From assembly GCA_029641185.1 (NCBI GenBank), contig JAPWGK010000006.1:1-64000 (forward strand): DNA of 64,000 nucleotides, written 5' to 3'. The notes beneath the pieces were generated by a model. The model searched no databases, had not been told where the DNA came from, and saw only the letters and a program-made list of their open reading frames with translations. The DNA comes from Pseudofabraea citricarpa. Lineage: Eukaryota > Ascomycota > Leotiomycetes > Helotiales > Dermateaceae. The translations under genes were made by a program, and so were the position numbers. Shown piece by piece: positions 53,897 to 63,378 of this stretch (positions are counted from its first letter, which is position 1; the number at the start of each line of letters is the position of its first letter).

Positions 53897-54442
53897 ATGG
53901 CCGAACAAACCCATCCAGTCATTGCAGCCGGCGATCACAGAGCATACATAGAATATGCCCTCGATCAGGCTCGAAAATCCCCTCCAGGACCAAACAATTT
54001 CTGTGTTGGCGCCGTCCTCGTCGATGCCGACAAGAACAAAATTCTGTCCACAGGATACTCGTTGGAACTCCCCGACGACGAGCCAACTGACCCAGGCACG
54101 ACGCACGCAGAAGGCTGCTGCCTCCGAAAGTTAGCAAGACAGCACAAGCTCCCCGAGGAACAGCTCTGCGAGGTGCTTCCAAAGAACAGCGTCATATATA
54201 CAACCATGGAGCCGTGCAACAAGAGACTGAGTGGAAAGAGACCCTGTGTTGATCGCATCATGAGACTCAAGGACCGCATCAAAGTGGTCTATTGCGGAGT
54301 GAAGGAGCCGGAGGACTTCATTGAACAGGGAGTACTGGTGATGGGACGAAAAATACTGGCAGAGGCCGGCGTGGAGGTGACCTTTATAGAAGGGATGGAG
54401 GATGTAATCATTGCTGTTGCGAAATCAGGACATGTAAAATGA
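53897..54442 (+). CDS. Cytidine/deoxycytidylate deaminase family protein, probable DRAP-type deaminase
   Basis: This single-exon gene encodes 181 residues. The zinc site of the family is present: HAEG at residues 70-73 (His70 ligand, Glu72 proton shuttle) and PCNKRLSGKRPC at 106-117 (Cys107 and Cys117). Canonical members have PCxxC; here the two cysteines are separated by nine residues. The EPC.xRLSGxxPCV form, as I recall it, occurs in fungal Rib2-like deaminases that deaminate the pyrimidine intermediate of riboflavin synthesis after the reductase step. The assignment to riboflavin synthesis is inference; a nucleotide or tRNA deaminase is possible. The start is in good context (ATCATGG) and nothing upstream is in frame. 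It is the first gene after the heterochromatin-like block, yet shows no RIP damage. Confidence 0.85.
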   Translation: MAEQTHPVIAAGDHRAYIEYALDQARKSPPGPNNFCVGAVLVDADKNKILSTGYSLELPDDEPTDPGTTHAEGCCLRKLARQHKLPEEQLCEVLPKNSVIYTTMEPCNKRLSGKRPCVDRIMRLKDRIKVVYCGVKEPEDFIEQGVLVMGRKILAEAGVEVTFIEGMEDVIIAVAKSGHVK

Positions 54443-54817
54443 AATGCTCTTTTGTCGTAATTTCTCGGTATTCTCTGACCGCGGTACACGAAGGACGGTG
54501 GAGTTATGAACCCATGGATGGTGGAGGGAAGGATGAATCTCATAGTAAAAGCAAAGCACAGTAAAGCAAATGCGATGTCGTCGTCAAAGTAGATTCCCAT
54601 AGGGCCGTGAAGCTAAAACAGTGCAGTGCGCGCTGCTACCACCAGTAGGCACCGATGCCCAGAGCTTACAAAGACTAGGGCAATATCGCTAAAGTCAGCC
54701 TTGGAAGGTTATCGAGACCTTGTAACATCGTATCGAAACCCAACGTGTGTAAACATACAAACATTCTTCCCAAATCTACCCCCCCCCCCCCCCCCCCAAT
54801 TACGACGCCTAACAGGA
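54443..54817. other. Intergenic region with poly-C tract
   Basis: This is 375 bp between the deaminase stop and the kinase start. It should hold the 3' end of the former and the promoter/leader of the latter. The notable element is a run of 19 C (54779-54797) ending 20 bp before the kinase ATG. No RNA gene is seen. An open frame runs through from 54626, but its first part lacks any recognisable domain. Confidence 0.6.
54779..54797 (+). repeat. Poly-C homopolymer, 19 bases
   Basis: It lies in the probable 5' leader or proximal promoter of the kinase gene, 20 bp before its start codon. Exact length is sensitive to sequencing error. Confidence 0.9.
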
Positions 54818-56034
54818 ATGAACTACGAGGGTTCTGAGGGCCTGGAGCTCCATGATAGCAATAAAGTCGATCCAAGTGTCCTCGCAAGTTGGTTTAAATC
54901 AAATTCGCGCTCGCAAAGACTCCTAAGGCTGATCCATGCCAGGACTACCCAACGGCTGCCGAGTGGTATCGAATAAATGCCATGGTGTTAGCTTCTGGGC
55001 CAACACTGGCCGAATTGATGTCGAACTAGCTAATGGGACACCCAAGGTCTTCTTCCTAAAAGTGCTTTCAAGAGAAACCGCCAAAAATATGGTACATGGA
55101 GAGTTCGAGTCGATGGAAGCCATTCACTCGCTCTTACCCGACTTCGCACCGAAGCCTATTGCTTGGGGAACATACCAGACCATACCAGATACTTACTTCT
55201 TCCTTTGCGAGTTCCGAGATATGATTGAAGACATGCCCGACCTGCACAAGTTCACCGCGCGCCTGGCAAAATTGCATCAGAACAGCATCTCCCCAACCGG
55301 CAAATTTGGCTTTCATATAACTACCTACGCCGGCAACCTACCTCAGATGACCGAGTGGGAGGAGAGTTGGGAAACCTTCTTCGCCAAGAGCTTGAGATGG
55401 GCTCTCAAACTCGAGCTTCAAGCAAAGGGACACAATCCAGAGTTCGATGCCCTGGTCCCAAAAATCTTCGATAAGGTCATCCCTCGTCTTCTTCGCCCTC
55501 TCGAGAGCGAGGGCCGATCCGTCAAACCTTCCTTGGTACATGGAGATCTATGGTACGCAAACTCTGGTGTGGATGTGGATGCCGACGAGCCTTTGATCTT
55601 TGACGCATGCTGCTTCTATGCTCATAATGAATGTAAGTGCTCTGTTATGCAGATATAGCTGAGATTTCAGCTAATGAACATCATTTTTTTGCAGATGAGT
55701 TTGGTCAATGGCGTCCTGTGTGCAATAGATTCGGGTCCGAATACTTGGATGCATACCATTCTTATGTTCAGATTTCCCCGCCTGAAGAGGATTACGATGG
55801 CCGCCTCGATCTTTACAAGCTGTAAGCTAGAGGGGCCTTGTGTTTAATTCAATTCAGCTAAACTTTGTACAGCAGATTCAACGCGCATGTATCAGCCCTA
55901 TTTAAGAAAAGCCAAGTACTCAGAGAGCAGTATTGCCTCCTTTTCTTACTCACTATTGTCGTTTGATAAGTACGCTAATACTTTACCATAGAGTGCTCGA
56001 TGATATGAGGGACTTGGTTCAGAGATACGGCTGA
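54818..56034 (+). CDS. Fructosamine/ketosamine-3-kinase-like protein (five exons)
   Basis: Joining exons 54818-54887, 54943-55632, 55695-55821, 55873-55929 and 55992-56034 gives 328 residues with no stop. All four introns (51-62 bp) start GT and end AG, and three have CTGAT/CTAAT branch-like sites. The kinase-like fold is clear. An FFLKV stretch gives the probable nucleotide-binding Lys63, EFESM gives a Glu in the following helix, VHGDLWYAN at 222-230 is the catalytic loop (HGDxxxxN), and IFDACCFYAHNE (Asp244) is the metal-binding segment. The LVHGDLW and DxxCFYxHxE pattern is typical of fructosamine kinase and related phosphotransferases, which phosphorylate ketosamines on glycated proteins or amino acids so that they break down. 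The substrate in fungi is not certain. The C-terminus ends RDLVQRYG. The start was chosen as the first ATG after the poly-C tract. Confidence 0.88.
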
Positions 56035-56962
56035 ATGGAAAGCATGATAGACTTTCACTGTTGACCGGTAAGAGGCTATGAGCTATGAATTATAATCAAT
56101 GAGCCACGAACTGTGAACAATGCATTCAAATATCAAAAACAGCATACTACTAAAGTCGAAGCTCCTTCCAAGTTTGCATCAATGCGATGTGAAACAAAAC
56201 ATCCCAAGATTTTAGCCCAGCAAAATTTCCCGGCTTTATAAGAAAAGTAAAAAGCTACAACAGCACACCGCAACATCGGAGCAACATTTTTCGAAAGCAT
56301 GACAGCAAAATGTTGTTAGATGCCATCTATCGAATTTAACAATCCTTCCAATTTGAAAGAGAAGAACATCAAGGCAGAACATGGTGGTTATAGGTGAGTT
56401 TCATCTTTCCGCCCCTTGGTCCATTTCCTGTTGGTTATTAAAGGACGTCTCCTCTATTTCATATCATGATATCCCCGTAGAGAAATAATCGTTAATAAAA
56501 CTTAATATAAGAGAATATAAAATAAAATATACTTAAGGCATTTCTATCTTATATTTCCATATATATAATATAAAGAAAGTACTTATAACCTTATAAATAC
56601 GCATTACGAAATTTAGAATTATGTTAACCCCTGTTAGCACGGTCCCTCGGGTAAGTAATTACGTACGTAAGCGTAGATGATAGGCTAGCTCGCTAGTAAC
56701 CTTATCTGGGGAAGCTTTCCTGATTTGAATTCACCCTTCTTACCTTAGCAGTCGATTGCTTCTTCTTTTGATCTTCTCTAATTCCCCACCTCTTCTGCTT
56801 ACTACTTCTAATCCTATTTCCCTTCAACAATCCATATTATCCGGTGTCTCTGAGTATATTACCCAATCGGAATGACACGGTATCACGGACACCACCAGAA
56901 CCTGGATTATTCTAACTGCATTCTTGCGTCATTTACAGATCTCGCAACTAGAATTACAATAC
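56035..56962. other. Intergenic region with small RIP-like AT patch
   Basis: This 928-bp region holds the promoter of the transcription factor gene. An AT-rich patch at about 56485-56605 (AATATAAGAGAATATAAAA and similar, nearly free of CA/TG) looks like a fragment of a RIP-mutated repeat. Next to it is TGTTAGCACGG followed by a TACGTACGTA palindrome (near 56630-56670). CT-rich stretches near 56740-56830 suit a fungal promoter. A possible 5'-leader intron could end at TTTACAG (56939). No gene is supported here. Confidence 0.5.
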
Positions 56963-59395
56963 ATGTCTTCGTACCGAGGCCGATCGCTAGCGGGGTGCGG
57001 TACGTGTCGGATGCGTCATGTAAAATGCGACGAGAACCGCCCAGAGGTGAGTACCGAAGGGCAAGGACAATCGAGTCACAACAACCTTACGAGTAACACA
57101 GTGTCGTGTATGTTTGGAATTTGGTTCGGACTGTCAGGGCTATCAAGCTCGCCTGGTGTTTATTACTCCAGGAGAACCAAAACTCCAGCAATATGATGGA
57201 AGTCAATTTCGGAGACCAATTTTCACCGGTAAGCATGTTTTCCTAGTTTGAAACATCTAGCTGAAATATTGAGTAGAACAACAGCGCCTGGGCATGAGTG
57301 ATGCTTTAAAGCAAAGTCTTTTCCCTTTATCGCCAAGTCAAGCACTTGCAGAAATCGATGAACAGTCTCAAGGACTTTGTACTTCCTCATCTCCCGAAAA
57401 CGTCAACCTGAATCATGGCCCATTCTCGGTATTTAGACCATTATCACAACCAGTTTCAGAAGAGGAAACTGTCACAGTGCAAATCTCTCCATCAGCGAGT
57501 AGTTTATCGGATTCAGGGACTAGCGCAAACTTGGTAGATAATGTCAACTCGGAGTGTTTAGCCACTGCCGCAGTCACCAGTGTGCAGTCACGTTCAGATG
57601 ACGATTCGAATCAACGCCCGGCAGAAATCCACGATCAACTATCAACTTCCAATGATTTAATTAATATGGTTTTGGAGGACATGGGGAGCTCGTCGTCGTC
57701 AATGTGTCATACGAATGGGTACGCCCAAAATGACAATCTGCACATTTTGGGTGGTGTTTACGATGTTGACATGGACCATTCACCTCCTGTGGTTTCAGAA
57801 AGGCGGGATTGGGGTGGAGAACCACCTGGATTATTCGACATAAATACTCCAGAACCGAGAAATCATCAGCAACATTGCATTCCCAATCCCGAGGCTCGTC
57901 TTTCGTGGTCACTTTTGCCATACCAAAGTAGCTTGGCTCCTGAAGACTCAGCTTTCCTTCTTGCCCACTATCGAGATCACGTAATAAGTCTTTTGACGCC
58001 GTTGAAATATCATCGCAAGACACCTTGGTATATACTCCAACTTCCATGCGCGATGCATACATTGGCTGAGCTTACCATGGGGACAAAATCCAATGCAGCA
58101 TGCAGTGCTCTTTTCTATGGCCTGCTTTCAGTCAGTGCCTTTAGCATATATGCTACTCAATCCAGCAATTTGGTGCACTGGAAAGATACAGGGCAACGGT
58201 ATCAAAAACGTGCTCACGAATTTTTAAAATACTCTTTGATAAATGAAACTTCCGGCATCAAGGTAGCCAAGTACAAGGAGGTGTTAATGGCATTGCTCAC
58301 GATGGTAACCATTTCGGTATGTGTTGCATTTTCCACTTCCAATTGTTGATAATAAAGAAGGTTAAGCTATCTAGATATTATATGAACTGATGTTGATGTA
58401 TATTACAGGCATTTGGAGGTGCTACAGAAAATACTCGTACCTATCTTCTGGACGCAGAAAAGCTGATTCGGCTTAAAGGTCTAGCGAAACCTAAAAAATC
58501 AAGAAAAATTCGACTGCTACATCACTGTTATGCATATCTACGAATCATGTATGAGAGTACAGCTGTCGGAGCCAATCACTCACCACCACGCAACGAAATC
58601 TTAACCCAATCCAGTTCGGCCTTTCAACCAAGCTCATTATTCCGTTTTTCGAATCGGTCCACCAATTTTGAGCGAGCTCTAGCAAAAGATAAAGACACTG
58701 AGTTGGGCCAAAATGATATTCACTTGGAGGTTCCAGGACGTTGGCTACAGACTTTGTATCCAGCCATTTATGGGATCCCGGAACTGTTCATGTGTCTATT
58801 ATCCCAAGCAACTCGTCTTGCAAACGAAAGAGAGGCTATGCGTTTGCACCCCGAAGGTGCAAATCTCACAACAGAAGAGTTTGTTCGATGTTCAAAAGAT
58901 ATCGAGACTCAAATCTGTCAATGGAAACCTTCTTCGTCTCAATACCCTGATGGTCATGATGCTTCCGTCAATTTGGCTTTGGTCGATTCCAATCGTCGTA
59001 TCGTCAATGCTATGCTTCATGCAATGCATGAGGCCCTTATTGTGTTCTTTTATAGACGTGTTCATGATGTCAACCCTCTCATTTTACAGACACACGTGGA
59101 GAACACAATCAGCCATTTAGAAGCCTCTAGCCTGGAAGACGCAATTTCTGGTGGGTATACAGTCGCTATAGTCTGGCCTGGTTTTATCTCAGCATGTGAG
59201 GCACTTAGTCCAAATCTACAGCAACGATTTCAGGCTTGGTTTGATGCATCTGAGCAAGGAAGTGGTATACCTACATTCAATGTGGTTAGGAATTTAGCAA
59301 AGCAAGTTTGGGATAAAAGGAATCAGGCTGGGAACCACAATTTCAATTGGATGGATTTAATGCGTGAGCAAAACATTAGCATTCTTTGCACCTGA
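56963..59395 (+). CDS. Zn2Cys6 binuclear-cluster transcription factor (four exons)
   Basis: Exons 56963-57046, 57102-57228, 57277-58316 and 58409-59395 join in frame to 745 residues. The DNA-binding cluster is split by intron 1. Cysteines at 12, 15, 22, 29, 32 and 39 follow Cx2Cx6Cx6Cx2Cx6C, with basic residues RMRHVK between the second and third. A Ser/Asp-rich, probably disordered linker covers about 77-290. From about 298 (LLAHYRDHVISLLTPL) to the end is the helical fungal transcription-factor domain (Fungal_trans_2 type, as in Arg81- and Uga3-like regulators). Introns are 55, 48 and 92 bp. An in-frame ATG at 56924 would add 13 residues; I prefer 56963 because the cluster usually lies close to the N-terminus. 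It probably regulates the permease and dehydrogenase downstream (inference from position). Confidence 0.87.
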
Positions 59396-60886
59396 AGAAA
59401 TTTGATGTGGTATTTTATTTGGGATTGCAGAGAATCGACAGTTGAAGTTAATCTCTCGTGGTCAAAACCAGCAAAAATTCATTATACCATGCTTCTACTT
59501 TCGAGGTTTATCTCACTCGCTATACTAAGAGACAGTGAGTAAAGGATAGCTAGTCATCGCAGAGGTATATTTCACAGTAGTTTCGTCAAATTGGGGCTTT
59601 GGAGCCTCAAGTGCTACAGGTGCATCAACCTAAAGTTACATTCCATACAACTTCTTTTCACGGATATGAAAAGATACGCACCTCATCTGCGCTTTGCCAT
59701 ACGATACGCAAGTCATGGTCTCCGAGAAGCAATTATTTTCTATCCTCTCTTGACCGAATTTCAAGTCACTTTGTCTCTGTATAGTCAGCGACCACCTGCA
59801 CATTTCTACTGCCCCTTTTGCTGATCCGTAAAATATAGGGACGCCTTGATTGATCATTCCCAGTCCCCCCACCAGAAAACGTTGCCCATGCCTCACTATA
59901 TCTCGAGTGCTCGCAGTATATCGCGTTCTCTTAGGGACATTTCTGAGGAACAACAATGAAATATATAATCGTATGGTGTAAGTAGTCGTGGTATACTTTA
60001 TTATACCAGGCAACCCCGATTGTTTAAAAACATAAATTCTCAAATAGTGATAAGTTAAAATATGTAACCAGAGCCTAAGTATCATATCTAGTTGCAAACG
60101 CCACAAACATAGCAAGTGTTCACGGATTTGTTCGGAAATAATGAGTGTTCTGGATCTGTTGAGATATGCTTATCACCTTTTTCTGCGAAGCGTTCTCGAC
60201 AAAAACCTAAGTTGTAGGTATACCCTCCGACTTCTATCGACGTTCCTAGTAAAATGATAGAATCCGAGAGTCAAATATTCTGTAATTTGTAAATTCGTCA
60301 CACATTCGAGGCGTTTTAAACCCCATTTGTCTGGTTATGTCAACCCGTTGGTGCCTTCTAACACCATACCATTTTTACAAATGGATAAATTATTGTTTGC
60401 CCAATGATAAATTCATAGGGGTTTGTCAGATATACTGTTTCAACAAGATCAAATATCTGTTAGCAGCTTTCATATTGCTTAGATTGACAAGAAATTTCAG
60501 TCAGTTTCATCATCGCTACCAATCAATTAATTTCCTTGGTTATCCTGCTGTTTCTCGCTTAACATATTTTGGCAAGTGACCCCGTCCTTATCTTAGAGTC
60601 TTAGAATTGACTTTCACTTTCTGGCTCTAGCCAATCGTTGTGGTTCTATTAACATCATAGCGTAAGATATCGAGTCAACTTCTGCATCAAGGGTAGTTGA
60701 AGTTGTGTATCTGTTCATTGACGTGGAACATCCATATATCCGGTGGTGAACCATCGTTTAAAAACCGTAGCCATATCCATCTCAATCCCAAAATTGGCAA
60801 ACTCTCCTTCTGTCAAAACCAACAGCACACCATTTACTTATCATATCTTTTGATTTCTGGTATACGTTCGGTTCGAACATCGAATC
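59396..60886. other. Long intergenic region, permease promoter
   Basis: This is 1,491 bp with no convincing gene. Several medium open frames on both strands have no domain, no good start context and composition unlike the neighbouring genes. Three GATAAG-type motifs on the minus strand lie upstream of the permease: CTTATC at 60169-60174, CTTATCT at 60587-60593 and CTTATC at 60837-60842. Fungal GATA factors of the AreA/NIT2 type bind such sites under nitrogen limitation, so nitrogen control of the permease is plausible. Confidence 0.55.
60837..60842 (-). promoter_or_regulatory. GATAAG motif upstream of permease
   Basis: CTTATC on the plus strand, 45 bp before the start codon. The short motif can occur by chance; the cluster of three in about 700 bp is what makes it worth listing. 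Confidence 0.35.
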
Positions 60887-62554
60887 ATGGTCACCGTCCC
60901 GGACGCTGGCTTCCCAGCCTTCTCATCACAAAACGACGTCAAAGAAAAGATACATCACGAAACCAAACCAGAAGATCTTGAAACTGGGTCCGCCGAATCT
61001 ATCGACATACACACAGAAGGGTCAACACAACGTGGGCTAAAGTCTCGTCATGCTCAGATGATTGCACTTGGTGGTACCATTGGCACAGGTCTTTTCGTGG
61101 GGACCGGACAGGCTCTTGCGATAGGAGGCCCAGGGTTTCTTTTCCTTGCTTATTGCCTTATCACAATATTTGTCTACGGAATTGTAACAGCAACCACGGA
61201 AATCAGCACATATATGCCAATCGCTGGGAGCACAATGGCATCGTATGGAACTCGATTTGCTTCACCGAGTCTTGGATTCGCCATGGGTTGGCTTTACTGG
61301 TATTCTTTTGCTATAATTGTTCCATACGAAATTACAGCAGCAGGGCTCGTCATCAACTATTGGCCGAACACTATACCAATTGCAGTTTGGATCACCATTG
61401 TCCTTGTCGTCATTGTTGTATTAAATCTATTCCCCGTTAAGGTGTACGGCGAGGCCGAGTTTTGGTTCGCATCCTTGAAAGTCTTCATGATAATCGGGCT
61501 CTTGATTTTGTCGTTTATCTTATTTTGGGGTGGTGGACCATCTCGCGATAGGCTCGGTTTTAGATACTGGCAGAATCCTGGAGCAACCAAGGAGTATCTT
61601 GTGGGAGGAGCTGGTGGCAGATTCTGCGCTTTCATCTACGTCCTCGTCTTTTCGGTCTTTTCCTTCAACTTTGCTCCCGAACTACTCGTCATTACTGGTG
61701 GCGAGATGGAATCCCCTCGCCAGAATCTTCCAACAGCTGCAAAACGTTACTTTTACCGACTACTTATATTTTATGTCTTTGGAACGCTTGCTATAGGCGT
61801 CATCGTAAGCAGTAACTCTCCGGGACTAACTTCAGGTGGAGCTGGGGCAGCATCTTCACCCTGGGTCATTGCAATCAAGGAAGCAGGAATCAACGGTCTT
61901 GATAGCGTTGTCAACGCTGTTATTATTACATCAGCATGGTCATCTGGTAATTCATACTTGTATATGTCAAGTCGTTCACTTTATTCCCTTGCTCTTGCTG
62001 GCCAAGCACCGCATATCTTCACGCGCTGCAATAGATGGGGGGTTCCTTACATGGCACTAGGAGCCAGTGTCATGTTTTCATTCCTAGCATACCTCAACGT
62101 TGGTGGCAACGGTGTTCAGATCTTCAACTGGTTTATCAACTTGACAAACACTTCCGGTTTCATTTCTTGGGTCTGTTGCTGTATCATATTCTTTCGCTTC
62201 CGCAGAGCCTGCGTAGCACAGGAGATCACGAATCTGCCGTACAAGTCCAACATCCAACCGTATCTTGCTTGGTTATCAATGTTTGCTTTTGGCATCCTCT
62301 GTTTGCTGAATGGCTTTAGCGTCTTCTTTCCTGGAAAATGGTCTGTTTCTGCTTTCTTGACTGCTTATATTGGCCTCCCAATGTTTTTGAGCATCTACAT
62401 CGGCCATCGTATTTATTCTTGGAAAGAAGGGTTTTTTATTCCTTCGAATGAGGTCGATATGGTTACGGGGTTAGATGAGGTGCTTGCTACAGAGAAGCCT
62501 GTCGTGGTCCGAGAAGCAAAGTGGTGGCATAAGTTTGAAACAATTTTTTCGTAA
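60887..62554 (+). CDS. Amino-acid permease, fungal APC/YAT family
   Basis: This single exon encodes 555 residues, normal for the yeast amino-acid transporter family (general amino-acid, proline or GABA permeases; H+ symport across the plasma membrane). A hydrophilic N-terminus (1-55) ends in RGLKSRHAQMIALGGTIGTGLFVG (47-72), the family signature around TM1. ITGGEMESPRQNLP (269-282) is the conserved loop after TM6, and FNWFINLTNTSGFISW (413-428) lies in the late membrane part. About 12 membrane segments can be drawn, at roughly 56-76, 84-104, 130-155, 163-183, 194-214, 246-266, 289-308, 335-351, 388-404, 417-436, 457-478 and 487-507. Substrate cannot be fixed from sequence alone. Position between a regulator and a succinate-semialdehyde dehydrogenase favours GABA or a related amino acid. 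Confidence 0.93.
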   Translation: MVTVPDAGFPAFSSQNDVKEKIHHETKPEDLETGSAESIDIHTEGSTQRGLKSRHAQMIALGGTIGTGLFVGTGQALAIGGPGFLFLAYCLITIFVYGIVTATTEISTYMPIAGSTMASYGTRFASPSLGFAMGWLYWYSFAIIVPYEITAAGLVINYWPNTIPIAVWITIVLVVIVVLNLFPVKVYGEAEFWFASLKVFMIIGLLILSFILFWGGGPSRDRLGFRYWQNPGATKEYLVGGAGGRFCAFIYVLVFSVFSFNFAPELLVITGGEMESPRQNLPTAAKRYFYRLLIFYVFGTLAIGVIVSSNSPGLTSGGAGAASSPWVIAIKEAGINGLDSVVNAVIITSAWSSGNSYLYMSSRSLYSLALAGQAPHIFTRCNRWGVPYMALGASVMFSFLAYLNVGGNGVQIFNWFINLTNTSGFISWVCCCIIFFRFRRACVAQEITNLPYKSNIQPYLAWLSMFAFGILCLLNGFSVFFPGKWSVSAFLTAYIGLPMFLSIYIGHRIYSWKEGFFIPSNEVDMVTGLDEVLATEKPVVVREAKWWHKFETIFS

Positions 62555-63222
62555 TAAAATTGATTGTTAGAATTTACCCTTAAGGATATATAAAAATGAG
62601 TCTATAGGTGCGACAATTTCCCAAGAGTTACTTGTGAAGCTCATAATGCGCAAACGACGAGCGAGGGATTAACATTGAAATATGATTTTAATGTCAACCT
62701 TACACCATCAATAAATTACACCACCAATAGAAAAGGGCTTAAGTCCCTAGAGCGTTCATTCATTATCATCTCCCATTTCTCGGATTGAATATGATCATCC
62801 TAGATTTCATCCTTTCAGCTGCTTCCGTCACTATTTACAAGAGGATATTATTGCCTTCAGAGTTGTTCCAAATTAGTCGAGATAGCCGTTTATATCAGTA
62901 TCTTCAATGTAAGAACGAAAGCACACAGCTTATCTGGTGGTCATGCACCTTACGGGTTGCGTTTGTTGGGTGCGAGAAAGAACAGGGTTGTATCCACCTC
63001 AGCAAATCGCTATCTCTTGCCCATTTCGTGATGACTCGGCCCCACTGCCGCCATACTTCAGTCGCGATGATCGGCAGCTCCTTTGCAAGAGACTACTGGG
63101 CTTATCGCTCCCCCGTTTTAAGCATACGCACAGGGAGCATCATTGTGGATAAGTTTTCTTGGGACGTCTATCTACTCTTGCTTCAAGGTATAATTCTCGG
63201 CCCCGAAACGTGGAGAAGATTA

Positions 63223-63250
63223 TTCCGGGGATAGCAAGGTCCCCGGGGAA
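63223..63250. promoter_or_regulatory. CCGG-centred inverted repeat upstream of dehydrogenase
   Basis: TTCCGGGGA and TCCCCGGGGAA face each other across 8 bp, about 130-155 bp before the ATG. Zn2Cys6 regulators bind paired CGG triplets, so it could be an operator, or it could be chance in a GC-rich patch. Confidence 0.35.
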
Positions 63251-63295
63251 TTGCTTTCTCATCCACGACCTTAAGCATTCTTTTCAAGTTCATAC

Positions 63296-63308
63296 CCGCC
63301 GGAAAATA
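63296..63308 (+). promoter_or_regulatory. Possible UAS-GABA-like half site
   Basis: CCCGCCGGAAAAT contains CCGCCGG. The yeast Uga3 site, as I recall it, is built on CCGCSGGCGG, and this matches its first seven bases. The match is short and the assignment rests on the predicted function of the downstream gene. Confidence 0.3.
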
Positions 63309-63378
63309 CCAGGCCCAACCTTTTACCTTTTCCATAATTGAGATTAATTAACTGATTTACATACTAACATTCTGGGAA

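Larger units (their letters stand above)
62555..63378. other. Intergenic region, dehydrogenase promoter
   Basis: This is 824 bp without a supported gene; the longest open frame (62785-63234) begins without ATG and has no recognisable domain. It contains three GATAAG-type motifs (62929-62935 minus, 63101-63106 minus, 63148-63153 plus), an imperfect inverted repeat TTCCGGGGA...TCCCCGGGGAA (63223-63250) and a GC-rich CCCGCCGGAAAAT (63296-63308) about 70-80 bp before the start codon. These are candidate sites for a GATA factor and a Zn2Cys6 factor. Confidence 0.5.

Noticed and set aside
53888..54600. Several minus-strand open frames over the deaminase gene
   Set aside because: They are shadows of the coding strand, without domains or suitable starts.
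54626..54817. Extension of the kinase N-terminus upstream to 54626
   Set aside because: The frame is open, but it reads through the poly-C tract as a run of prolines and has no family similarity; the ATG at 54818 gives a normal-length protein.
56924..56962. Alternative transcription factor start 13 codons upstream
   Set aside because: In frame and possible, but the preferred start at 56963 places the zinc cluster at the usual distance from the N-terminus and follows a plausible leader-intron acceptor.
59636..60115. 159-codon minus-strand open frame
   Set aside because: No domain, residue use unlike a real protein (rich in Trp/Tyr/Arg/Cys), overlaps the terminator region of the transcription factor gene, and no splice partners.
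60337..60579. 80-codon plus-strand open frame upstream of the permease
   Set aside because: Low-complexity, no recognisable domain, and it sits in the likely permease promoter.
62785..63234. 149-codon plus-strand open frame
   Set aside because: Begins at a TTG codon, shows no domain, and covers the GATA-type sites upstream of the dehydrogenase.
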